This document shows, piece after piece, positions 54,955 through 61,096 of a stretch of 64,000 bases of DNA. The first letter of the stretch is position 1; each line of letters starts with the position of its first letter. Where the stretch lies: contig CACZFI010000002.1 in assembly GCA_902780405.1 (NCBI GenBank), positions 173,810-237,809 on the forward strand. Direction: 5' to 3'. The position numbers were made by a program, and so were the translations under genes. The notes under the pieces are model-generated. The model ran no database searches. It had not been told where the DNA came from and worked only from the letters and a program-made list of their open reading frames with translations. Source of the DNA: an uncultured Lachnospiraceae bacterium. Lineage in GTDB: Bacteria > Bacillota > Clostridia > Lachnospirales > Lachnospiraceae.

Positions 54955-56115
54955 TCAGATAACGTTGATTTTTGTTTTTATTTTACGCCACTCATTGGCG
55001 TAATCTTCAAATTTCTGCATTTCCTTTGCTTTCTCTTCATCCGTCACATGAACATAGAGGTTCATGGTGATATTAATGTTCGAATGACCGAGGATCTGCT
55101 GCAGCGTTTTAGGACGCATGCCCGCCTCAATACATCTGGTAGCAAAGGTATGCCTTAAGGTGTGCATAGAGAATCTTTCTATGCCTGCTTTTTTCGTCAG
55201 CTTTGCAATATTCGCATCATACGTTGAATTCTTTGTTGGTTTTCCGTTCCTATTAATAAAAACAAAATCCTCAAACTCTTCTTCAACATACCTTCCGAGA
55301 TCTCGCATATTCTTGATCTCCAAAAGCAGATGCATACATTCATCTGTCATGGGTATTTCTCTGCGGCTCATCTTGGTTTTAGGCGGGCCTGCGCACCACT
55401 CCCCTACAGAAGCCCGATACTCCATGGATCTTCTGATGGATATGATACGGCGGTCAAAATCCAGGTCTTCCCACTTCAGGCCAACCATTTCTCCGGTCCT
55501 GACTCCCGTATTCAGCACAAACAGATATTGATAATAGTTCGACGTATGCTCCGCTGCTTCAAAAAACAATCTCTGTTCTTCAAGTGTGAGGAATCGAACC
55601 TTCTTCTCAATTGTCTTCGGCAGCTTTACGGATCTTGTAACCGGATTCGAAACAATGAGGCTGTTCTCGAACGCACATTGAAACATATTATAAAGCGTAA
55701 GCAGCGTCTGATAGATTGTTGAACCCGCATAATCATCTACCATGTTATTTAGAATAACTTGGCAGTGCATCGGTTTCACATCACACATCAGCATACCGCC
55801 GATTCGTGGCTTTATATTCTGTTTGTATCGTTCCCTGTAGTTTCTGGAGGTGTTCGGTCTAACTGTCTTTTCTTTAATGTTAACCATCCAATAATTGAAC
55901 CAGTCATTTACCGTTGTTCCGACCGAAGCCGGAGTCTCACTCCCGTGCTCATCAAGGAGCCTTGCCTCGGCTAGCCATCTTCGAGCATCCTGATAGAAAT
56001 CAAAGTACTTTTCAACTCTCTTCCCGCAAGATGTCACAAATCTGGCAGAGTATCGTTCGTCTTTTCTTTGAGAAATGCCGACTCCCAACTCTTTGCCCTT
56101 TAAATTCTTACCCAT
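54955..56115 (-). CDS. int: Tyrosine recombinase / integrase
   Basis: This is a 386-residue phage/ICE-type integrase. The N-terminal arm-binding region (residues 1-~60) precedes a SAM-like core-binding domain (about 65-165). The catalytic residues are all present: Arg206 in NTGVRTGE, Lys in PPKTKMSRRE, His318 and Arg321 in HTLRHTFATR, His344 in LGHSNI and Tyr354 in NLYVHV. It is therefore probably active. It lies at the edge of the island, 134 bases from ychF, and is preceded by an excisionase-like gene, as in Tn916-related elements. Confidence 0.95.
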   Translation of the reverse strand: MGKNLKGKELGVGISQRKDERYSARFVTSCGKRVEKYFDFYQDARRWLAEARLLDEHGSETPASVGTTVNDWFNYWMVNIKEKTVRPNTSRNYRERYKQNIKPRIGGMLMCDVKPMHCQVILNNMVDDYAGSTIYQTLLTLYNMFQCAFENSLIVSNPVTRSVKLPKTIEKKVRFLTLEEQRLFFEAAEHTSNYYQYLFVLNTGVRTGEMVGLKWEDLDFDRRIISIRRSMEYRASVGEWCAGPPKTKMSRREIPMTDECMHLLLEIKNMRDLGRYVEEEFEDFVFINRNGKPTKNSTYDANIAKLTKKAGIERFSMHTLRHTFATRCIEAGMRPKTLQQILGHSNINITMNLYVHVTDEEKAKEMQKFEDYANEWRKIKTKINVI

Positions 56116-56240
56116 TACATTCGCCCCTTTCTTTATCCGTTACGGCATAGAAAAGAGCCCAACATAACTAATAGATGTTACCATATATTCCTTTGTTTTT
56201 CAATGGATTTGCAAAGAAATACCGAAATGATCCACGCTTT

Positions 56241-56471
56241 TCAAATCTCTCTTCGCGTGGATAAATACTGTTCAAATTCTTTCCGTTTGACCAGTTTTCT
56301 GTTTCCAACGTAAAGCACGAAATTGCACATGGGATTTCTAAGCAACTTCGCAATTGCATTAACACCGATATTCGAATACTCGGCCGCCTCTTTTATCGTA
56401 AGGTTGATTTTCTTCTCTATCGGCACTGATCCTGAATTCTTTTCTTTTTGATCAACTGTTTCCTCAAGCAT
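56241..56471 (-). CDS. xis: Excisionase-like small DNA-binding protein
   Basis: This 76-residue protein has a MerR-like winged helix: INLTIKEAAEYSNIGVNAIA followed by FVLYVGNRKLVKRKEFEQYL. It resembles Tn916-type Xis in order and spacing of these motifs. The ATG at 56471 has GGAGG 5 bases upstream; in-frame codons further upstream run into a terminator hairpin. It is encoded 125 bases before int. Xis directs excision with Int. Confidence 0.75.
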   Translation of the reverse strand: MLEETVDQKEKNSGSVPIEKKINLTIKEAAEYSNIGVNAIAKLLRNPMCNFVLYVGNRKLVKRKEFEQYLSTRREI

Positions 56472-56502
56472 ACACTCCTCCTTTCCGGCTCCTTTCATAA
56501 CC

Positions 56503-56607
56503 TTAAATAAAAAGCCGGTGGTCATGGTAATTGACCCACACCGGATTTGCACCGTCTCTATCGACCTCTTTCAAGGGTGTATCATTATCAAAAGGAATTG
56601 CCGCCAC
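56503..56607 (-). CDS. Possible 34-codon ORF upstream of xis
   Basis: A GTG-started frame would encode a short polar peptide (ending NYHDHRLFI) in the otherwise empty gap between xis and the HTH gene. There is no clear ribosome site, and its 3' end overlaps a terminator hairpin. It may be a remnant or not a gene at all. Confidence 0.2.
   Translation of the reverse strand: MAAIPFDNDTPLKEVDRDGANPVWVNYHDHRLFI
56508..56545 (-). terminator. Terminator before xis
   Basis: CCGGTG and GGTCA pair with TGACCACCGG around a short loop (2-base bulge), followed by CTTTTTATTT on the minus strand. It lies 37 bases before the xis ATG, so it would separate the regulator gene from xis-int unless it is read through. 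Confidence 0.65.
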
Positions 56608-56755
56608 GAGACCACCACAGTCCCTATTCCATCAGATGTTTCTCGCTCAGCGATTAAAGAACAGCTATCATCGCGCATCGTCCGTGCGGCGCCATGCAAC
56701 TTCCTCCATACGTCCGGCTTTTTGTATTATTTGTTTGCCAAGGTGCAATCCAAAT

Positions 56756-57142
56756 TCAAAACTCGTCTGTTCTTTTGTACCTATCCAAGAATTCACTTGC
56801 AGTATAAGAATTGCCGTACGCAGACAAAATCGTATACATGCCCCTTCTAACCTCAGGATTCTGTGTTTCATCAATCAGAACAGCAATCACAGCATCCTGC
56901 TCTCGCACTGTAAGCCTGGAGTGATTCAACCCCGCCCGATCCAGATACACGCTCCATGGTTTTGTTTCCCTTACAACACGAACGTTGTACACTTTCTCAA
57001 CGTATTCCAAGTATCTTCTGATCGTCTCCCTTTGAGACATTCCAAACTTTTCCCCAATCTCCGCATAACAAGTTCTATCAACCAGTGTAAGAAAATCATA
57101 TAGATCCAATATTTGATTAATTGATACCGACGCTTTACCCAT
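56756..57142 (-). CDS. Small helix-turn-helix protein of unknown family
   Basis: This 128-residue protein has an N-terminal winged-helix-like pattern (FLTLVDRTCYAEIGEKFGMS, then QRETIRRYLEYVEKVYNVRV) that recalls DeoR-type repressors. A small helical domain follows (SRLTVREQDAVIAVLIDETQ onward). The ATG at 57142 has AAGGAGG 8 bases upstream. It is preceded by direct repeats and a possible leader peptide. A role in controlling xis-int is plausible from position. Confidence 0.6.
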   Translation of the reverse strand: MGKASVSINQILDLYDFLTLVDRTCYAEIGEKFGMSQRETIRRYLEYVEKVYNVRVVRETKPWSVYLDRAGLNHSRLTVREQDAVIAVLIDETQNPEVRRGMYTILSAYGNSYTASEFLDRYKRTDEF

Positions 57143-57166
57143 AATCAACGCCTCCTTCATAATGCT

Positions 57167-57200
57167 AAATCACACATGTTTGTCCTGATCGCACATGTTT
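57167..57200 (-). repeat. Two direct repeats upstream of the small HTH gene
   Basis: On the minus strand AAACATGTGCGATCA and AAACATGTGTGATTT start 19 bases apart, 25 to 58 bases before the HTH gene start. They are candidate operator half-sites for a regulator of the island. Confidence 0.55.
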
Positions 57201-57219
57201 AAAAAAAGCGCACAAGCAT
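57199..57219 (-). CDS. Possible leader peptide (MLVRFF)
   Basis: A six-codon frame with a perfect AAGGAGGTGATG ribosome site (GGAGG 8 bases before the ATG) ends at TAA, just before the direct repeats and the HTH gene. The strength of the ribosome site, with so short a frame, suggests translational attenuation or a decoy site. Confidence 0.35.
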   Translation of the reverse strand: MLVRFF

Positions 57220-57262
57220 AGGCATCACCTCCTTCAAGGGAGCAAAAAAAAGAAAAGACACA

Positions 57263-57291
57263 GAAATAAAGAAAGAGTCGGATGCTGTCAA
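57263..57291 (-). promoter_or_regulatory. Weak candidate promoter for the small HTH gene
   Basis: TTGACA (57286-57291) and TATTTC (57263-57268) are 17 bases apart on the minus strand, within a partly palindromic block (GTCGGA...TCCGAC, 57275-57303). The -10 is poor. Confidence 0.35.
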
Positions 57292-57347
57292 AGGAAGCTT
57301 CCGACCCCAAAAAGAAAAACTTATTTTATTGTATTTTATTTTATTAT

Positions 57348-57390
57348 ATAAAAAAGAGAAGACCGTGTTTATTGCTCGGTCTTCTCTTCC
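57348..57390 (-). terminator. Terminator formed by the 3' end of the XRE regulator gene
   Basis: AAGAGAAGACCG pairs perfectly with CGGTCTTCTCTT, followed by TTTTTATA on the minus strand. The left arm encodes the final Glu-Lys-Thr-Glu residues of the regulator, so terminator and coding sequence overlap. Confidence 0.85.
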
Positions 57391-57731
57391 TCGTATTCTA
57401 CTATTGTAATTCCCGCAAGTGCGGATGCATAAGCCAGTAATTGCAATCTCTTCTTTCGTGATAGCTGTCGTACTATTTCAAGCAGCCGCTTTTCTTCAGC
57501 CGATAATGTCCCATTTGTTTTAGACATATCCGCCACCAACACATCCATGACAGGAACTTGCAAACCGTTGCATATTTTTTCCAACGTATCGATTCTAGGC
57601 ATCGTCTTTCGATCGAACATATTATATACGCTTGAATACGGCACGCCGCTTTCCTCCGCCAGTTTATAGATTGTCCAACCCTTTTCCTTGCGTAGCCCCT
57701 CAACTCTATCAATTATATCATCCGCAGTCAT
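57369..57731 (-). CDS. XRE-family transcriptional regulator
   Basis: This 120-residue protein has an N-terminal Cro/CI helix-turn-helix (GWTIYKLAEESGVPYSSVYN, with MPRIDTLEKICNGLQVPV following; about residues 18-60). A C-terminal helical segment (SAEEKRLLEIVRQLSRKKRL) ends in an acidic tail. The 230-base upstream region holds a terminator of the preceding genes, a palindrome copy and two ACCCAA repeats. It is a likely island regulator; the target is unknown. Confidence 0.85.
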   Translation of the reverse strand: MTADDIIDRVEGLRKEKGWTIYKLAEESGVPYSSVYNMFDRKTMPRIDTLEKICNGLQVPVMDVLVADMSKTNGTLSAEEKRLLEIVRQLSRKKRLQLLAYASALAGITIVEYEEEKTEQ

Positions 57732-57854
57732 CCCAAACCACCCACCTTATTGCGTAGTCATTCTATTTCCATATTGTAAAACATAGCTCGGTTCTTGGAT
57801 ATTTCGGAATTGGGTATGTTCACTATTACCTTGTTGGGTAGTAGTCCATATAAA

Positions 57855-57881
57855 AAAGCCCGCTCATTGAGCGGGCTCGGT
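57855..57881 (-). terminator. Terminator before the XRE regulator
   Basis: AGCCCGCT and AGCGGGCT form a perfect stem around a 5-base loop, followed by TTTTTTATA on the minus strand. It separates the 58-kb genes from the XRE gene. Confidence 0.85.
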
Positions 57882-57888
57882 CAAAACT

Positions 57889-57907
57889 TTTGGACGAATC
57901 GTCCAAA
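57889..57907. repeat. Island palindrome, copy 1
   Basis: TTTGGACGAATCGTCCAAA is a 19-bp palindrome with a single central base. It lies in the gap downstream of the 58015 gene and next to the terminator at 57855-57881. Two further copies are at 59240-59266 and 63809-63825. Confidence 0.75.
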
Positions 57908-57962
57908 GGTTTACTCTATTTGCAAATTTATTTGATTATTCTCTTGCAGCAAACCTCTTTTC

Positions 57963-58005
57963 TGGTGTAGTGACACCACATGCCCCAGACTGGTAGTGCC
58001 ACCAT
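57963..58005. repeat. Two related short inverted repeats after the 58015 gene
   Basis: On the plus strand TGGTGTAGTGACACCA and TGGTAGTGCCACCA lie 27 bases apart and share the plan GGT-AGTG-CACC. Both fold back on themselves. They could be paired protein sites or RNA hairpins at the end of the transcript. Confidence 0.5.
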
Positions 58006-58014
58006 TAGAATGCA

Positions 58015-58386
58015 TCAACCATATAAATCTGGACGGAGTTTTGCAAGAGCCTCATAATTTCTTTTACATTGTTGAGCGTTATTTCCTTTTGCCTGACCTT
58101 TCAAATGCATTATCCATAATTCGTATGACGGTCCTTTTAGATGTTCCTTCCCTTTTTCGAGTTTATTCAAGATTTCTAACGCCCAATCCATTCTTTCCAG
58201 CCGACCCAACACTTTAAATCCGCTTAAAATCGAACTTGTACACTCATTTATGAATGGCGCGCCTCCTTTTCCCCTTGGTTTAGGGAATTCAATGTAATCA
58301 TCTACAACTTGCATAAGCTCATAGAAAAAGGCTTCAATATCCTCATCAGACGAATCTTCTGTTATTTTCTCCCATCTTCCTAACAT
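58015..58386 (-). CDS. Unknown helical protein of the island
   Basis: This is a 123-residue soluble protein opening MLGRWEKITEDSSDEDIEAF. It has an acidic N-terminus, a glycine-rich turn (KPRGKGGAPF), and basic helices towards the C-terminus (NNAQQCKRNYEALAKLRPDL). No family is recognised. The ATG at 58386 has a GGGGGCGG ribosome site; an upstream in-frame codon would add 11 unlikely residues. It follows the DUF1232 gene by ~75 bases. Confidence 0.55.
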   Translation of the reverse strand: MLGRWEKITEDSSDEDIEAFFYELMQVVDDYIEFPKPRGKGGAPFINECTSSILSGFKVLGRLERMDWALEILNKLEKGKEHLKGPSYELWIMHLKGQAKGNNAQQCKRNYEALAKLRPDLYG

Positions 58387-58461
58387 GTTTACCGCCCCCT
58401 TTATTCTCAAAACGAACATACGGCTCTATGGTTCCGGACAAGTGGCTCAAACCACTCCGAA

Positions 58462-59028
58462 TTATTCATTATTCTTTTCATCCGATTTCTTATTTGCGGA
58501 TTTTCTTCCCTTAATAAATGCATTAAACAGAGTCCTGTTTTTTTCGGCCTCTTCAGCAATTTCTTCATAATCCGGAAGATCATCCAATTCCATACCGTTC
58601 TCTGCTCTCCAGCGCTTATAGTCTTCAATATCGGATCCGACCAATGCAAGGCACGCAGCCACAACAGCGGCATCGTCGGTTAATCCGATTATAGGAATCA
58701 CATCCGGCAGAGCATCAATTGGAGAAAGAACATAAACCAAAGCTGTCACAATCGATACGATTGACGTAACCGGCAATTCTTTATATTCTTTTTTTACGTA
58801 CTTTCTCACCAACGAAATCATTATTGGAACATATGATAAAGTTCCTCCAGCCGCAGGAATCGTCTTTAGCTTTTTCTCCAACTTCTGGAGAAATCGTTCC
58901 ATTTTGTCTTCATCTCCAAGTAATTCTTCGGCTTTGGATTGCTGTTTTTCAAACATCTCCTCCGCCTTTTCCTCGTCCAACTTGTTCTCCTCGTCCAACT
59001 CATTTTCTTCGTTATTATTCTTGCTCAT
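58462..59028 (-). CDS. DUF1232 (YkvA-type) membrane protein
   Basis: This 188-residue protein has the DUF1232 signature YVLSPIDALPDVIPIIGLTDD followed by DAAVVAACLAL (about residues 110-145), forming a membrane hairpin. The N-terminus is strongly acidic with a tandem N-E/K-L-D-E-E unit, encoded by an 18-bp direct repeat, and the C-terminus is basic. The start at 59028 is 9 bases after AGGAG; an ATG 6 bases earlier is also possible. DUF1232 proteins occur near toxins, lantibiotic genes and defence loci, but the role is unknown. Confidence 0.8.
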   Translation of the reverse strand: MSKNNNEENELDEENKLDEEKAEEMFEKQQSKAEELLGDEDKMERFLQKLEKKLKTIPAAGGTLSYVPIMISLVRKYVKKEYKELPVTSIVSIVTALVYVLSPIDALPDVIPIIGLTDDAAVVAACLALVGSDIEDYKRWRAENGMELDDLPDYEEIAEEAEKNRTLFNAFIKGRKSANKKSDEKNNE

Positions 59029-59062
59029 ACCCATTTTCTCCTTCTCAAATTCATTTTTCCTT

Positions 59063-59218
59063 TTAATTCACTCGCACATGTACTTCCTTCACCTTGTCCG
59101 GATCCGCGTTGATATTTATGCACTCCTCAATCTTCTCCTTTAGAATCTGGAGTTCGACCTCTTTCAGATCATCCTCAACAGCCATATTCACAATAATCTG
59201 CTTATAATGCTGCGCCAT
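59063..59218 (-). CDS. Small acidic protein of 51 residues (intact copy)
   Basis: The frame starts MAQHYKQIIVNMAVEDDL and ends KEVHVRVN. It is charged, probably one long helix between two short strands, without cysteines or a signal peptide. The ribosome site GAGGAGAGGGAG lies about 10 bases before the ATG. The frame is conserved at the protein level against copy B (63627-63782), with most differences in third positions, which argues that it is a real gene. No family is recognised. Confidence 0.6.
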   Translation of the reverse strand: MAQHYKQIIVNMAVEDDLKEVELQILKEKIEECININADPDKVKEVHVRVN

Positions 59219-59237
59219 ATTCCTAAACTCCCTCTCC

Positions 59238-60011
59238 TCAACTTCTGGACGAATCGTCCAAAAGTTTTAAAACCCAAAACTTATGATCAACGCCGAAAGT
59301 TCCTTTGTCATTCGGTTCAAAGCCAAGTGCCTTACAATACTCCTTATAAAGCGCGTCGAGTTTCGTATCCGGTTCCGGTCCTTTGCTATTAAGAATCTGA
59401 CTAATTGCCGGATTCGTGACTCTTCCATCTTTGCTACCATTACATTCATGCTTGGACATACTATTCTCTTGATAACCTACAAACCTGCTCGGATAAAACC
59501 GAAGAACATCATCCGATTCCAAAACCACAAAGCACGTTCCTCGCTTAATCAATCCCAATGCGAAAGAATACTCCGGATCCTTTCTTGAAGCTACATATTC
59601 GTCAAGAATCGCGCAATTGTCCAGCAATTCATCCAACGTCTTGATTGGCGGAACATCATATATCATATCTTCTTTACGAATCTTTTTCGTTTGGTAACCG
59701 ATTTTCGTATTTCTTATGGCCTGATTAAACTTTGCCCGCTTTTCTTCTCGCTTTCTCTGCTCTTCCTCACGCTTTTGCGCTTCTTCAGTTCTCCGAGCAG
59801 CTGCCGCTGCTGCAACTTCCGCAATATCCTTCTGAATATCCGCAGCCGCATGTTCGTCCTCTACTTTCAGAAATGACTCGAATGCATCAGGATAAACAAA
59901 CAGACTGCTCTTAGAAGCAAATTCCACCGTAATACGCTTTCCATCCTGTCCAACCACTGTTCCGTCACCCAACTTTTTATGCCACACTCTTTTACCAATT
60001 AGATCAACCAA
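59238..60011 (-). CDS. Unknown restriction-locus protein with KOW/SH3-like N-terminus and coiled coil
   Basis: This is a 257-residue protein. Residues 4-48 (GKRVWHKKLGDGTVVGQDGK, then ITVEFASKSSLFVYPDAFES) resemble small SH3/KOW-like barrels that also occur appended to helicases. A highly charged coiled coil follows (about 52-100, rich in A, E, R). The C-terminal domain ends GTFGVDHKFWVLKLLDD. No catalytic motif is evident. It lies 38 bases after mcrC and may be an accessory DNA-binding subunit. Its last residues (LLDDSSRS) are encoded by palindrome copy 2. Confidence 0.55.
   Translation of the reverse strand: MVDLIGKRVWHKKLGDGTVVGQDGKRITVEFASKSSLFVYPDAFESFLKVEDEHAAADIQKDIAEVAAAAAARRTEEAQKREEEQRKREEKRAKFNQAIRNTKIGYQTKKIRKEDMIYDVPPIKTLDELLDNCAILDEYVASRKDPEYSFALGLIKRGTCFVVLESDDVLRFYPSRFVGYQENSMSKHECNGSKDGRVTNPAISQILNSKGPEPDTKLDALYKEYCKALGFEPNDKGTFGVDHKFWVLKLLDDSSRS
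59240..59266. repeat. Island palindrome, copy 2
   Basis: Thirteen-base arms around a single central base share the core GGACGAATCGTCC with one mismatch. The stop of the 59238 gene and the leader of the 51-codon gene both fall here. Confidence 0.75.
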
Positions 60012-60049
60012 CGTCTAAACTCCTTTACATTTCGTTTCATACAATTCTT

Positions 60050-61096
60050 TCACAAAGATTCCCCTAGCAAGTATTTCTTCGCTATACCATCCAACTGCGT
60101 TCTTATCGAATCAAAGTCCCTACCAAGATCTAGTGTTTTGATGCTAATCGGATTTCCACTCATGCTATAATTCTTTTCAAACCCGCCTTCTTCCTCGGTC
60201 TGCGCATACAAAAGCATCCCGGCAACCTTTTCATGGGCTTTATTCCGCATCGCCTCCTCTTTATTCTTAACGTAGGTAAATATCTGGTAAAGATTACTTG
60301 AATATGCCGTCATCCTGTCATATTGACTCTGAAGGCTATGTGAATAGTACTTTGCATCAATAATCAGTACGCGCTCTTCGTAATTAAGCATAATATCAGT
60401 CTGCATAATTGGCAGCATATCGCTGAATCCATCATCAAGTTGCCATGATATCTGCGATGCATCGGCAGAAATATATGGAAACTCTTTTCGATAATACTCC
60501 AAAATAAACTTCTCATACAGATGGTGCATGTGTTGCTCATCCAAAAAATCAACTATCTTTAACGAACCATCCGACTGCGTTTGAAGAAGCCCCTTAAGCA
60601 CCAAAAAGCATATCGCTATAAGCATCCGATACGACTGACTGTTACGATCAAATTGCATCTGCCAGTTGATCATATGAATATCAAGCGTTTCTACATCTTG
60701 GAAATATACCAACAGTTTTCTCAAGGCTTTCTTTCTATCAGAATCGATCTTTGCTTTCAACAGATAATTCATTGTCGTTTTAAGAATCCTATTCATATAT
60801 GAATCCACCGAGAATTCATCATACGTACAAATCAGCTGTCCCTTAAGCATTGTAAGATCCTTGATTGACTCTGATATACCTATTCTCCCCCGTGGAGAAG
60901 ATAATGATTCTGTTTGCGGTATATAAGCCCTATGCAACCCACGCTTCAACTGAATAGATACACCTTTTACAAGAATTGCAGAGCATAAATCAGCCACATT
61001 ATGAAATTGTTCCGTTGCAATACTTTTGTATCCTTGCTCATTGAGCACCTTATAGGCATACGAAAGCATGTAATAGACATTTCGTACAGGTATCAC
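60050..61096 (-). CDS. mcrC: McrC-type nuclease subunit of a type IV restriction system
   Basis: This 348-residue protein opens IPVRNVYYMLSYAYKVLNEQ and has LSSPRGRIGISESIKD and the McrC-type FILEYYRKEFPYI. The PD-(D/E)xK nuclease site is visible as MQTDIMLNYEERVLIIDAKYYS near residue 235 (key residues D, then D-A-K), so it should be cleavage-competent. McrC acts with the GTPase McrB, encoded upstream with a 4-base overlap, to cut DNA containing modified bases. Confidence 0.9.
   Translation of the reverse strand: MIPVRNVYYMLSYAYKVLNEQGYKSIATEQFHNVADLCSAILVKGVSIQLKRGLHRAYIPQTESLSSPRGRIGISESIKDLTMLKGQLICTYDEFSVDSYMNRILKTTMNYLLKAKIDSDRKKALRKLLVYFQDVETLDIHMINWQMQFDRNSQSYRMLIAICFLVLKGLLQTQSDGSLKIVDFLDEQHMHHLYEKFILEYYRKEFPYISADASQISWQLDDGFSDMLPIMQTDIMLNYEERVLIIDAKYYSHSLQSQYDRMTAYSSNLYQIFTYVKNKEEAMRNKAHEKVAGMLLYAQTEEEGGFEKNYSMSGNPISIKTLDLGRDFDSIRTQLDGIAKKYLLGESL

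Larger units (their letters stand above)
59057..59266. repeat. Duplicated block, copy A (small gene plus palindrome)
   Basis: About 210 bases, including the 51-codon gene, its ribosome site and the palindrome, recur in the same orientation at 63621-63825, with roughly 85% identity by eye. The two copies bracket the restriction locus. Confidence 0.8.

Noticed and set aside
56668..56874. 68-codon minus-strand frame overlapping the end of the small HTH gene
   Set aside because: It overlaps a better-supported frame, and its start has no good ribosome site.
57889..57907. Palindrome considered as an SOS (LexA) box
   Set aside because: The Firmicutes LexA site has GAAC and GTTC arms four bases apart. 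Here the arms are GGAC/GTCC with five bases between them.
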